A stretch of 64,000 bases of DNA from Chryseobacterium suipulveris (GCF_022811685.1 NZ_CP094532.1:2195501-2259500), one strand, 5' to 3'. Shown: positions 16,702-26,731, counted from the first letter of the stretch. A program made the numbers and translations. The notes: a model not told the origin generated them from the letters alone.

Positions 16702-17836
16702 CTCTTGCACAACAAGACGAATTTCTTCCATCGCAATTGAATACAATGGTAATGATAAAGGTTTTGCAAAAATGGTTTATTCCCAAAATTTATTGGGTAA
16801 AACTCCTGAGCAGATCTTTCAAGAAATGAAGATGGTTGCCGATAGAAATGAAAATGTTTATAAATGGGCATTAACAGGATATGTTTCAGTTCCGCACTTT
16901 GCAAATAATATTTCAGCAGACAAACTCACTGAAATCACTTTGCAAGCGTTAAGAAAAATGGGAATGACCGACCACAATCAAGCAATCTTAGATTCGCACA
17001 ATTCAACCAAAAATTTTCATATCCACTTCATCGTTAACCGTATCCAAACCAATGGAAAATGCTCGATTAAATCCGCAAAATGTGGAGATAGATTTGGAAA
17101 GGAATTGAGAGCGATTTTACGTGAACACGGTATCAAAACAGATGTTGAAATTGGAATAGAAAAAAAAGCAGAAATGCTGGAGAATTTGAAAGATTGTCTT
17201 CAGTCTTCAAACAATTTCGAGCAACTTGTTTTTCAAATGAACTCATTAGGGTTTCGTGTAACATTATCAGAAAATGAAAAAATTGGAATTTCAGGAATGC
17301 GGATCGTTCATCACGATGATATCAACGATCAGACTGAACGAATATACCTTCCAGGATTTACATTAAGTCAAATTACCAATAAATTGAAAATTGCAGAAAT
17401 GAAGGAAATCTTCAAGGTGAAGTCTTTTATTTCGAAAAATTTGAATATCGAATCACTTATTGATTTGAGAGAACGAGCAGAAAAAGAAAACTTACAAATA
17501 AAAGTCAAATATTCAACTTCAATAGGAAAACTTCAAATCGAAAAACTTTGGATAAAGCCAATAAGTAATAATAAATCAGGATTTTTCTGTGATAAAAAAA
17601 TGGGCTTTGAATTGTCGGAAATAGACCCAGGTTTATCCAAGAAATTTATTGAAAATATGAATTTGGAAATTTCAACAAATCAATATGAAAATACCAAGGA
17701 ACAAAGTGTGATTTCTACTTTGGAAGAACTAATCAAAGGTCTTATCAAACCAAATTATGTTTCAGCTGATGATAGTTTGCTCAAGAAGAAGAGAAAGTCA
17801 ATTTATGACGATGAAAGTCGTCATTTTAGAAGATAA
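16694..17836 (+). CDS. Relaxase / mobilization nuclease
   Basis: About 380 residues from MNNSCTTRR. The relaxase domain fills the first 200 residues. The HUH metal motif is in DSHNSTKNFHIHFIVNRI, and a candidate nucleophile tyrosine lies in the N-terminal part (IEYNG or MVYSQ). It nicks oriT, stays covalently bound to the 5' end and pilots the strand through a helper conjugation pore. Start chosen at 16694, where ATG overlaps the mobC end, rather than the upstream in-frame ATG at 16676. The C-terminal third (K/E-rich) has no recognisable helicase or primase domain. Confidence 0.85.
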   Translation: MNNSCTTRRISSIAIEYNGNDKGFAKMVYSQNLLGKTPEQIFQEMKMVADRNENVYKWALTGYVSVPHFANNISADKLTEITLQALRKMGMTDHNQAILDSHNSTKNFHIHFIVNRIQTNGKCSIKSAKCGDRFGKELRAILREHGIKTDVEIGIEKKAEMLENLKDCLQSSNNFEQLVFQMNSLGFRVTLSENEKIGISGMRIVHHDDINDQTERIYLPGFTLSQITNKLKIAEMKEIFKVKSFISKNLNIESLIDLRERAEKENLQIKVKYSTSIGKLQIEKLWIKPISNNKSGFFCDKKMGFELSEIDPGLSKKFIENMNLEISTNQYENTKEQSVISTLEELIKGLIKPNYVSADDSLLKKKRKSIYDDESRHFRR

Positions 17837-17861
17837 TTAACAAAAAAAAAAATACAATCAA

Positions 17862-18392
17862 ATGGAAAATTCAGAACAAAAACCAAATCCAACCGAACTA
17901 CTAGCAAATTTACTTGAAGAATTAAAAAAGAATAATAACAATAATTCTAACTTAAAGCGGGACATACAGCGATTGAGAATCATTAAAGCATTTATTTCAA
18001 AAAAGACTGATTCTCTTAGAGAAGTACTTGAAACTCTACCAAAGACAATTGAATTACAGTTTTCCGAATCCAGCAAGAGCCAACTTGAACAACTAAATCG
18101 AAAATCTCATATATTGAAAATAGTTGTGATAAGTTCCGTAGTGTATTTCCTTATGTCCTTAATCTATCTGTTTTATCTTAAAAAAATGTCGTATGGATGG
18201 TATTCAGAAGCGATTAAATCCAAAAAAGAGTTTCTGATTGATTTAGAAAAAGAAAATAGAACTGTAGTTTCAACGGAATATTTAGACAATTTGGAAAACA
18301 ACACAAAAATGATGAAGGAATTCATAAAAAGGAATCCAAAAGATGGCAGTAAATTATTGAATTTTAAAGAAGGATTTGATTCGAGAAAGTAA
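17862..18392 (+). CDS. Coiled-coil, single-pass membrane protein of the mobilization module
   Basis: 176 residues. Residues about 10-80 are a charged helical/coiled-coil region (ELLANLLEELKKNNNNNSNLKRDIQRLR). One membrane helix lies at about 88-108 (ILKIVVISSVVYFLMSLIYLFYL). The rest is another charged helix. I do not recognise a named family. Proteins of this build commonly follow the relaxase gene in Bacteroidota mobilizable elements. The next 269 bp (18393-18661) are very AT-rich and hold no gene. Confidence 0.72.
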   Translation: MENSEQKPNPTELLANLLEELKKNNNNNSNLKRDIQRLRIIKAFISKKTDSLREVLETLPKTIELQFSESSKSQLEQLNRKSHILKIVVISSVVYFLMSLIYLFYLKKMSYGWYSEAIKSKKEFLIDLEKENRTVVSTEYLDNLENNTKMMKEFIKRNPKDGSKLLNFKEGFDSRK

Positions 18393-18661
18393 AAATAAAT
18401 CAAACCTTTTTTGACAACTTTGTATTAGAAGAAATTAAATCGAGTCTTTTTTTGCTGTTATAATGTAAATTCGAGGATTAATGACTTTTCTTCATGCAAA
18501 AGCGAAATTGTTTTTATCAATTTAACAAGCGAAATTTTTACTATTTTTGGATATAACATATCAGATACTATAAATTAATAACTCGTTGATTATCAATTTA
18601 TATATTTAATATTGTGTAAAAAATCAATTAAAAAAAATATAAAATCAACCTAATTATTACT

Positions 18662-21600
18662 ATGAAAATTGGAATTCTACATTTAACTGACTTGCACATA
18701 CATAAAGAAATACATGAAGAAAGAATTGAAAAACTTGTAAGAGCAATAGAATATGATATTAAGCAGATATCTAATCTTTATATTGTATTTTCAGGTGATA
18801 TTGTTAATTATGGAAGAGAATCAGAGTATGAAAATGCTAAATTATTCCTTAAAGAGCTTTTAGAAAAAGTAAAATGCAACAAAAGCCTACTTCAAATAGA
18901 GGTTGTTGCTGTTCCAGGGAATCATGATTGTTGTTTTGACAATGAGAAAAAAACAAGAAAATCAATAATTAATGACTGTAAAACTGATTTTATTGAGGAA
19001 GAAGATTATTTTATAGATGCAATGGCTGTTCAAGCTGATTTTTGGAATTTTTTATCAGAAGTTACAAGCTTCAAAGAAAAAAATCAAATTGCATATAAAT
19101 ACGAATTCAGACCTCATATAGATTTTAGAGTAACATTTAACTGTTATAATACAAGCTGGCTAACTGAAATCCATGAAAAACAAGGAAGTCTGATTGTTCC
19201 TGAAAACAAATTTCTTGACAACGAAAATGAAGAGTATGTAATCTCTGTCTTTCATCATCCAATTGATTGGTTATCTGCAAATACAAAAAGAAACAACAAA
19301 CAAAGATTTGAAGAACACCTAATAAACAGCTCTAATCTAGTAATTTATGGGCATGAACATGATAAAGGTAAATCCAAAGGAATAATTCAGCAAAAACAAA
19401 ATGTGGTATTCTGCGGAGGAAAAGCATTTGATAAAAAAGAAATCATCGAAACAGGATTTTCATTTTATGAAATTGATTTGAATGATAAATCAATAAATAT
19501 AAAGACATACAATTACGATGGAAAAATTTATTCTATAGAATTTGAAGATAAACATAAAATTGTTGCAAAAAATAAACGTGAATTTATCCTAAGAGATGAG
19601 TTTGAAAAAGAAATTACAAAACTAAACATTCCGTTAAAGCATTCAAAGAAAGAAAATCTGGTTCTATCTGATGTATTTGTATATCCCGATTTGGAACCAT
19701 TAGTAGATGACGATACGGTACAATATCCAAATTCTTCCGAATTAATAGAAAAAATTAAAGAAGAAAAGAATAGCAATATATTAATTGAAGGAGCTGATCA
19801 ATCAGGAAAAACCACTCTTTTATTTGTATTATATAAAAGGTTTTATGAAATGGGATTTACACCCATATATCTGCGAGGAAAACATTGCAAGGAAACCAAT
19901 GTTAAAACCTTGGTAAAGAAGTCCCTTAAAGAACAATATAATAACAATAATGTTGATTTGTTTTTTCAGCAAGAAACGAAAATACTTTTGCTAGATAATT
20001 TTCATAAATCTGAGTTAAATTCAAAATATAAAAAGAAATTGATTGACTCCATCAATGAAAACTTTCAATTTGTATTTCTTACGTCAGATAATATGTATAG
20101 TACAAAAAATGTAACAGAAGAAGCTACAAGTTTAAAAGATTATTCCAAGTTTAAATTATTGCCATTGGGTTATGAAAAAAGAAGCGAATTAATTGAACAG
20201 TGGTTATTGATTGGTGAAAATGAACTTACAATCCAAGAAGAAGTGTTATTAGAAGAAGTAAAATTGAGGTTTAATGAAATTGATGCATTAATAGGCAATA
20301 GATTAATGCCGTCTTATCCTATTTTTATTTTGACATTGCTTCAAAGTTTGGAAGAAAACTTACAGAACTTTTCGCAGACATCTTATGCAAATATATATCT
20401 CGTACTTATTAAGGCAGGTTTATTAAAAGAGGGCATGAAAGACAATATTTTAACAAGTCTATTAAATATCTTAAAAGAGCTTGCGTTTTACTTGTATAAT
20501 GATTTAAAAAGCACAGTTTTTAAAGCTAAAGATTTTGAGGAATTCATTACGCAGTATTCAGAAAAATATTTTAGACATCAAAAATTAACTTCAGATAAGA
20601 TATTAAGTGTTCTATGTAACTCTAATATTTTAAAGGTTGATGATGAATATTATAGTTTTTCCTACAAATACATATTTTATTTTCTAATAGCTCAAAAAAT
20701 TTCTTCTGAAATAGAAAAACATCAAGAACTTATATATGATTTATGTAATAAAATTCATCTAGAAGTAAATGCTAATATATTGATTTTCCTTTCTCATCAT
20801 TCAAAAGCGCAAATATTGATAGACAATATTGTACTTACAAGTGAGATACCGTTTGAAAATTTCAGCCCTCTAAGTTTAAATAAAGATGACGAATTTGTAA
20901 AATTTATTACAGAGTTTACAAATGAAATTAAAGATGAAATAATTGAAGAAATTAATCCAAAAGAAGAGGTCAAAAGAGATCTTCGAAAAAAGGATGTACT
21001 TGAAAGAAAAAATCTAAAAAATGAGGAAGAAAATGAAGATCAAGATCAAGCAAATGAAAGCGTGTTACCCGAACAGGTAATTGAAATGAATCAAGCGTTT
21101 AGAACAGTAAAAATAATTGGTCAAATTGTTAAAAATCAAAGTGGTGATTTTGAAAAAGAAAAACTCATAAAACTTGTAGAAGCAGCTTATAATACCATGT
21201 TTCGCTTTCTCGGTTTTTATTCCGAGATATTAGTCAAAGACAAAGATTTATTAATTGAAGCTATTGTTGAGAATATTAAGGAAAAAGAAAACAAAAAATG
21301 GCAGCGTACTACAGATGTAAAAGCAATTGAAAGAGCAGTTAAAAAGATGCTTCAGTTTATCTCTTGGAGAATTTGCGTTGACAGCATGACCAATTTAATG
21401 TTTTCAGTTGGCACAAAAGGTCAAAATGAGTTGTTCGAAAAAGTTAATTTAAATATAGATTCAACTGCCTCAAAATTGGTAACTTTTGCAATTAAAACTT
21501 ACTACGATAAAATAGACACAAAGGAACTCTCCAAATTATTTGAAGATGTGAGAGATAATTATCTTGCGCAATGTATTCTTCGTGAGTACATTAAAAGATA

Positions 21601-21700
21601 TTTATACACAAATTTTGTGGAAAGAAAAAAGAGAGACCAGATTATACAAATTGCTGGATTCAATAAGCAAAGATTAATCGGGAGGATGAAAAGCCATTGA
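18662..21700 (+). CDS. Calcineurin-like phosphoesterase fused to STAND-like NTPase, candidate defence protein
   Basis: 1012 residues. The metallophosphoesterase domain (1-290) has all signature motifs: D10-x-H12 in LTDLHIHK, SGDIVNYG (45-46), GNHD (86-89), HHPIDW near 197 and GHEH (230-233). A P-loop NTPase follows, with Walker A GADQSGKT at 377-384 and a Walker B-like ILLLDNFHKS near 442. Then comes a long helical region, a highly charged linker (about 755-805) and a helical C-terminus. The order effector, NTPase, helical sensor is that of STAND-type immune proteins, in which target recognition triggers oligomerisation and effector activity. Nuclease or nucleotide hydrolysis by the phosphoesterase is inference. 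The gene is among the most AT-rich stretches of the window. Confidence 0.72.
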   Translation: MKIGILHLTDLHIHKEIHEERIEKLVRAIEYDIKQISNLYIVFSGDIVNYGRESEYENAKLFLKELLEKVKCNKSLLQIEVVAVPGNHDCCFDNEKKTRKSIINDCKTDFIEEEDYFIDAMAVQADFWNFLSEVTSFKEKNQIAYKYEFRPHIDFRVTFNCYNTSWLTEIHEKQGSLIVPENKFLDNENEEYVISVFHHPIDWLSANTKRNNKQRFEEHLINSSNLVIYGHEHDKGKSKGIIQQKQNVVFCGGKAFDKKEIIETGFSFYEIDLNDKSINIKTYNYDGKIYSIEFEDKHKIVAKNKREFILRDEFEKEITKLNIPLKHSKKENLVLSDVFVYPDLEPLVDDDTVQYPNSSELIEKIKEEKNSNILIEGADQSGKTTLLFVLYKRFYEMGFTPIYLRGKHCKETNVKTLVKKSLKEQYNNNNVDLFFQQETKILLLDNFHKSELNSKYKKKLIDSINENFQFVFLTSDNMYSTKNVTEEATSLKDYSKFKLLPLGYEKRSELIEQWLLIGENELTIQEEVLLEEVKLRFNEIDALIGNRLMPSYPIFILTLLQSLEENLQNFSQTSYANIYLVLIKAGLLKEGMKDNILTSLLNILKELAFYLYNDLKSTVFKAKDFEEFITQYSEKYFRHQKLTSDKILSVLCNSNILKVDDEYYSFSYKYIFYFLIAQKISSEIEKHQELIYDLCNKIHLEVNANILIFLSHHSKAQILIDNIVLTSEIPFENFSPLSLNKDDEFVKFITEFTNEIKDEIIEEINPKEEVKRDLRKKDVLERKNLKNEEENEDQDQANESVLPEQVIEMNQAFRTVKIIGQIVKNQSGDFEKEKLIKLVEAAYNTMFRFLGFYSEILVKDKDLLIEAIVENIKEKENKKWQRTTDVKAIERAVKKMLQFISWRICVDSMTNLMFSVGTKGQNELFEKVNLNIDSTASKLVTFAIKTYYDKIDTKELSKLFEDVRDNYLAQCILREYIKRYLYTNFVERKKRDQIIQIAGFNKQRLIGRMKSH

Positions 21701-21732
21701 TAAAAGCTGTCCTGTCAAAATTTGGAAAAATT

Positions 21733-22038
21733 ATGGACGGGTTAGTTTATTTCGGAAGAACCTGGATTGCACCACAAAAGCCATTTTGTTTTCAAAAATT
21801 TTACAAATCAAAAATATTTCTTGACAGAATTTCGTTTTCATCCTCAAAAAATTACATTATAAAAACCATCCTCGAAAAATTGGATAAGTTACTGCCATCC
21901 GAGATTATCGAAAAACCCACTCCACCAAAACCAACGAAAGCCGAAATCAAAAAAATGGAAATCAAAGAAATGCAGGACTACTTTATCAAAAAATATATGC
22001 GCGGCATGAACCCACTCATCACAAACAAACTCAAATAA
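21733..22038 (+). CDS. Small basic protein, possibly a gene remnant
   Basis: 101 residues from ATG 21733 (MDGLVYFGRTW); the open frame reaches back to a TTG at 21697 that overlaps the preceding stop. Hydrophobic and basic residues alternate, with a proline/lysine-rich segment (EKPTPPKPTKAEIKK) and a basic end. I do not recognise it. The DNA is less AT-rich than the gene before it and has no visible promoter, so it may be the tail of an older cargo gene left at a cargo-exchange junction. Confidence 0.45.
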   Translation: MDGLVYFGRTWIAPQKPFCFQKFYKSKIFLDRISFSSSKNYIIKTILEKLDKLLPSEIIEKPTPPKPTKAEIKKMEIKEMQDYFIKKYMRGMNPLITNKLK

Positions 22039-22102
22039 TTTTCCTCTCCTCCCTTCAATTTCCTATCTTTGAAGTTACGCCAAAAAAACGGCTTCAAAAT
22101 CA

Positions 22103-24805
22103 ATGACTTCAAAAGAAATAGAACTCAATCTCGCCAAAATCACGGAAAATTTAATTCCGGAAGAATTTATTTATGACTTTCTTCTCGCTTTTGGGATTTC
22201 CAAAACTTCGGTTGCTCGACTGAAAAAAGGAGATTTCAATATGTCGAAAGTGGAGGGCGAACTTTTGTATAAAGGAAAAATTTTCTTCAGAAGAGGCAAG
22301 GCAGGTTCTATGAAATCGGAGTCTGAAAATTTGGCAAACGATGAACGAATTCTGAAACAAAATCCACGGTTCATCATTCTTACCGATTATGAAAATTTGG
22401 TTGCCAAAGATTTAAAAACCAAAGTCAATAAAGAATTTCCGATTGCGGAACTTTCCAAACATTTTGCGTTTTTCCTTCCGTTGACAGGAGCGGAAATCTA
22501 TAAGTCGACCAACGATAACAAAGCCGACCGAGACGCTTCCTACGAATTGGCAAAACTCTACGACATCCTCATCGAAGACAATGCGGAACTTTTGCACGGA
22601 AATTCGCATCAACTCAATATTTTTCTTTCCCGATTGCTGTTTTGCTTCTTTGCGGAAGACACAGGAATTTTCGAAACAGAAGGAATGTTTTCGGATTCCA
22701 TTGCGAATCACACCAAAGAAAATGGTTCCGATGTGCATCTTTTTTTTACCGATTTGTTTAAAAAACTCAACAGTAAATCAGGCGATTTTCCTGCATACAT
22801 TTCCGATTTTCCTTATGTAAATGGCGGACTTTTCCGAGACGATATTATTTGTCCGAAATTTTCCCGAAAATCGAGGGAAATTTTATTGAATTGCGGAAAC
22901 CTGAATTGGGACGAAATCAATCCCGATATTTTTGGCTCGATGATTCAGGCGGTTGCAGACCCCGAAGAACGAAGCGATTTGGGAATGCACTACACTTCCG
23001 TTCCCAATATTCTGAAACTGATAAAGCCGTTGTTTTTGGACGAACTGTACGAGGAATTCGAGAAAAACTTCAACAATTCCAATGGTTTGCAGAAACTCAT
23101 CCACCGAATGTCGAAGATTAAGTTTTTCGACCCTGCTTGTGGAAGCGGAAACTTTCTCATCATCACCTACAAGGAAATCCGAAATTTGGAGATAAAAATC
23201 ATCAAGCGAATTATTGATTTAATTCCCGAAGGACACACCATTCCATTGCAGTTTACCGCGATAAAACTCTCACAGTTTCACGGCATCGAGATTAAGGATT
23301 TTGCGCACGAAATGGCGTTGCTTTCCCTTTGGCTTTCGGAGCATCAGATGAACAAGGTTTTTGAAACCGAATTGATGGATTACGGAAGGTCTGAACCGAT
23401 TTTACCTTTAAAGGAATCGGGAAATATTGTTTGTGGAAATGCGGCGAGAATGGATTGGGAAAAGGTTTGTCCGAGAAAGGAAAATGACGAAATCTATGTG
23501 ATTGGAAATCCGCCGTATTTGGGAGCGAGAGTTCAAGATGCTTTACAAAAAGAAGATATTGAAATCAATTTCAAAAAAGAGAAAGGTGTAAACAACTTGG
23601 ATTATATTTCCATTTGGTTTTATAAAGGCGCAAAATTTATTGAAGAATTTAATGCGGAATTGGCTTTTGTTTCTACAAATTCGGTTTGTCAAGGTGAGCA
23701 AGTTTCGCTTTTATGGCCAAGAATTCTAAATGAGAATATCGAAATTAGTTTCGCTCATCATTCTTTTAAATGGAATAATAATGCAAAGAAAAATGCAGGA
23801 GTAACCGTGATTATTTTGGGTTTAAGAAATAAATCAACCAAACAAAAATATCTTTATACTGAAAACATCAGAAAAGAAGCAAAAAATATCAATGCTTATC
23901 TTTTAGATGCAAATGAAGAAACCTATATTTTTCCAAGAACAAAACCACTTGCAGATATTTCTGAAATGAATTTCGGAAGCATGCCAAATGACGGCGGAAA
24001 TTTAATTTTGAACTCTTTAGAATTTCAAAAATTTAAAGAAGAATTTGGAGAATCAGAGGCAATAAAAAAGTTTGCAGGTGCAGACGATTTTTTAAATGGA
24101 AATGATAGATACTGCATTTGGTTAGATGAAGAAAATTATGAAGATTATCTAAACAATTATTTTATTAAAAATCGTTTAGAAGCGGTAAAAGAAATTAGAA
24201 ATAAAAGCAGTAGAGAAGCGACAAGAAAATTAGCAAAAAATTTTTTTGCATTCGGTGAAGTTCGTCACAAGGATTCAGATTCTTTAATAATTCCAAGGCA
24301 TTCATCAGAAAATCGAGAATATATTCCGATAGGATTTTTAAATTCTGAAACTATAATTGGAGATTCTGCTTTGGCAGTTTACGACGCACAACCTTGGCTT
24401 TTCGGCGTTCTCCACTCCAAAATGCATATGGTTTGGGTAGATGCAGTTGGCGGAAAATTAGAAACACGATATCGCTATTCCGCAAAACTCTGCTACAACA
24501 CTTTTCCATTCCCGCCCATCACCGAAAAAGACAAACACCACATCAGCCAATATGTTTTTGCGGTTTTGGACGAGCGTTCCAAATTCCCCGAAAAAACAAT
24601 GGCGTGGCTCTACAATCCCGACACCATGCCAAAAGCATTGAAAAAAGCCCACCAAGATTTGGATTTGGCAATCGAGCGAATTTACAGACTCCGCCCTTTC
24701 GAAAGCGATGCCGAACGATTGGAGTTTTTGTTTAAAATGTATGATGAGATGACGAAGAGGGATACGTTGTTTGCGAAGAGTAAGAAGACTAAAAAACAGC
24801 AATGA
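22103..24805 (+). CDS. MmeI-like class I SAM-dependent DNA methyltransferase with degenerate nuclease motif
   Basis: 900 residues in the domain order of MmeI/type IIL enzymes: N-terminal nuclease-like domain (1-150), helical spacer, N6-adenine methyltransferase core (about 300-560), target-recognition domain (about 600-770) and C-terminal helical domain (HQDLDLAIERIYRLRPFESD). Motif I is FDPACGSGNFL at about 343 and motif IV is GNPPY at about 470. In MmeI the nuclease motif is D-x9-E-x-K. Here the matching stretch YKGKIFFRRGKAG has Arg and Gly where Glu and Lys are expected, so cleavage by this protein is doubtful. A TATCTTTG -7 box lies at 22064-22071. The target-recognition part is more AT-rich than the rest. 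It probably protects host DNA, with the downstream helicase and GIY-YIG nuclease as the restriction arm. Confidence 0.88.
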   Translation: MTSKEIELNLAKITENLIPEEFIYDFLLAFGISKTSVARLKKGDFNMSKVEGELLYKGKIFFRRGKAGSMKSESENLANDERILKQNPRFIILTDYENLVAKDLKTKVNKEFPIAELSKHFAFFLPLTGAEIYKSTNDNKADRDASYELAKLYDILIEDNAELLHGNSHQLNIFLSRLLFCFFAEDTGIFETEGMFSDSIANHTKENGSDVHLFFTDLFKKLNSKSGDFPAYISDFPYVNGGLFRDDIICPKFSRKSREILLNCGNLNWDEINPDIFGSMIQAVADPEERSDLGMHYTSVPNILKLIKPLFLDELYEEFEKNFNNSNGLQKLIHRMSKIKFFDPACGSGNFLIITYKEIRNLEIKIIKRIIDLIPEGHTIPLQFTAIKLSQFHGIEIKDFAHEMALLSLWLSEHQMNKVFETELMDYGRSEPILPLKESGNIVCGNAARMDWEKVCPRKENDEIYVIGNPPYLGARVQDALQKEDIEINFKKEKGVNNLDYISIWFYKGAKFIEEFNAELAFVSTNSVCQGEQVSLLWPRILNENIEISFAHHSFKWNNNAKKNAGVTVIILGLRNKSTKQKYLYTENIRKEAKNINAYLLDANEETYIFPRTKPLADISEMNFGSMPNDGGNLILNSLEFQKFKEEFGESEAIKKFAGADDFLNGNDRYCIWLDEENYEDYLNNYFIKNRLEAVKEIRNKSSREATRKLAKNFFAFGEVRHKDSDSLIIPRHSSENREYIPIGFLNSETIIGDSALAVYDAQPWLFGVLHSKMHMVWVDAVGGKLETRYRYSAKLCYNTFPFPPITEKDKHHISQYVFAVLDERSKFPEKTMAWLYNPDTMPKALKKAHQDLDLAIERIYRLRPFESDAERLEFLFKMYDEMTKRDTLFAKSKKTKKQQ

Positions 24806-24855
24806 AAACGATTAGTTTTCAAATAGGATATTTCCTAAAAAATTGAAGTTGAGAG

Positions 24856-26694
24856 ATGATTGTAATTCAAGAAGTATATGACAAAATTGAAAATCTTATT
24901 TTGGAAGGCAAAACGATTTCTGAAATAAAGAGTTATTTATTTGATATTAAGTATAGACTAATTGAATCACAAGAGTTGCAAAATATTCAATTTATTCAGT
25001 GGGAAATTGATGCATTATCATTCAATATTTCAAAAAACAAATTGTCAGGATGCCTTTTTGGGACAGATGAGAAAGGTATGCAGACTGAATATCCATGCAT
25101 TGCAAAATTCGGTTCAGAGTTTTTTGATTATGTGAAGGAACGTTTGAACGCATGTAAATCCCCTTTCCTAAAGACCTCCTATTCGCATTTGTTGTGGCTA
25201 AGTCCTGCAAAAAATATATCCTTTGCAAAAATTGCTATTGATTCTTATTTGGAGTCTGTTTCTATTGTTGAAAATTTTGACCGACTTTTTCCTAATGAAC
25301 TTTATGGCCTACAGATATGTGATATTTTTTCAAATCTATTTCCATTATCAAGTTCTGTAAAGTACAGAACTGACGAAGTAAAGTCCGAAATAAAAAGGTT
25401 AATAAAGACTTTTCCTTTAACCTCTTCTTCTAGATTTGCGATTAGTCTTGACTTATCAGAAATAATGTTGCAAAACAAAAAGTTTTTTCAAAGTAAAGAT
25501 TTTATAGGAATTGCAAAAGTATTAGAAAATTTAGCAAAGCAAAAACTTCCAGATAAAAAGGACCAAGCAATTAACTTATTTGAAAAAATAATTAGGATTA
25601 AGAAAAAACAGAATGTGCAATATGTTGATTATCATAGAAGAATTGCAAATTTGTGGTATCTCAAATCCAATGAAAAAGGTTTGGAAAAAGTTGTTCAGTG
25701 CAGATATCTAGAAATCTCAATCTTGTTGTACAAAGAATTGAAGGACAAAAAAAGACTGCAATTTTTAGAAAAAAGATTTAACGAGCTTAAAAAGGATATT
25801 CAATTAATCACCATTTCGGAAGAGATAGATGTCACTGAACATAGTAAGGCTCTGCAAAAATTTGCAAGTGAAATTACTTCAGGAAATACTGAAAGTATCA
25901 TTCATACTTTGATGAATAATGATTTACTTTATCCAAAATTTTCTCAACTTGAATTACAGTTTGAGAAAGATAAAGGTAAATATTTTTTTAAAGAACTTTT
26001 TTCAAATTCAGTATTAGATGCAAATGGCAATACTGTGCAACATTATGAAGATGAAGCAGAGAAAAAGAAGTTTGAAATTCTAAAACTATTTAGTTGGCAT
26101 TTGCAATTTTATACTATTCCATTGCTCCATTATATTTTTTTGGAGTCAGTTAAAAAGCAAAAACTTAAAACAAAATCAATACTTGAATATTTGAATAGAA
26201 ATTCTTGGTTTGGAACTGAATTAATGATTTCAGCAAATGGTCAACGTGAAAGGCCATACAATTGGCTTTCGCTAATTGCGCCCGCATTGAATGAGTTTTT
26301 TGTTAATTTAGAATATTATTTAACCAGTCCAACTGTCATTCCTAATTATATTCTATGCATTGATAGTCTATCTACAAAAATTGAAGGAATCATTCGTGAT
26401 ATTTGTGAATTTCAAGGAATTTCTCCTTTTGAGTTTAAAGATGATGGTAAAGGAAGGACAGTTTCAATGCAAAAAGATATTCATAAATTACTAAACGAAG
26501 AAGAAATTGTAAATTTAATCTCACAAGACGATTTGTTATTTTTGAAGTATGTACTGATTGAAAAAGTTGGATTAAACTTAAGGCATCGAGTTGCACATTC
26601 ATTAATGACTTTTTACGAATACCACATTGAGCAAATGTATTTACTGATAGTTTGTGTTTTAAAACTTGGAAAATATGATTTTGTCAGTAAGTGA
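24856..26694 (+). CDS. DUF4209 family protein with C-terminal HEPN-like R-x4-H motif
   Basis: 612 residues, helical throughout. The C-terminal region (about 470-600: SLIAPALNEFF, ILCIDSLSTKIEGIIRDIC, then LNLRHRVAHSLM) matches DUF4209 as I know it. R576-HRVA-H581 fits the R-x4-6-H active motif of HEPN ribonucleases. Such proteins often act as toxins or effectors in defence loci. The gene is much more AT-rich than its neighbours, with its own codon use, and sits between methyltransferase (50-bp gap) and AlbA_2 regulator (37-bp gap). This suggests it was inserted into an existing operon. RNase activity is inference. Confidence 0.72.
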   Translation: MIVIQEVYDKIENLILEGKTISEIKSYLFDIKYRLIESQELQNIQFIQWEIDALSFNISKNKLSGCLFGTDEKGMQTEYPCIAKFGSEFFDYVKERLNACKSPFLKTSYSHLLWLSPAKNISFAKIAIDSYLESVSIVENFDRLFPNELYGLQICDIFSNLFPLSSSVKYRTDEVKSEIKRLIKTFPLTSSSRFAISLDLSEIMLQNKKFFQSKDFIGIAKVLENLAKQKLPDKKDQAINLFEKIIRIKKKQNVQYVDYHRRIANLWYLKSNEKGLEKVVQCRYLEISILLYKELKDKKRLQFLEKRFNELKKDIQLITISEEIDVTEHSKALQKFASEITSGNTESIIHTLMNNDLLYPKFSQLELQFEKDKGKYFFKELFSNSVLDANGNTVQHYEDEAEKKKFEILKLFSWHLQFYTIPLLHYIFLESVKKQKLKTKSILEYLNRNSWFGTELMISANGQRERPYNWLSLIAPALNEFFVNLEYYLTSPTVIPNYILCIDSLSTKIEGIIRDICEFQGISPFEFKDDGKGRTVSMQKDIHKLLNEEEIVNLISQDDLLFLKYVLIEKVGLNLRHRVAHSLMTFYEYHIEQMYLLIVCVLKLGKYDFVSK

Positions 26695-26731
26695 AAAATT
26701 ATTTAATATTTAAGCAGATAAAATTTTATTT

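Noticed and set aside
21697..22038. Standard start (TTG at 21697) for the small basic ORF
   Set aside because: It overlaps the preceding stop, and a rare TTG start is less likely than ATG 21733; even that gene is uncertain.
24856..26694. Assignment of the 612-residue protein as a restriction specificity subunit
   Set aside because: It is helical with a C-terminal HEPN-like motif and lacks the paired recognition domains and repeats of HsdS.
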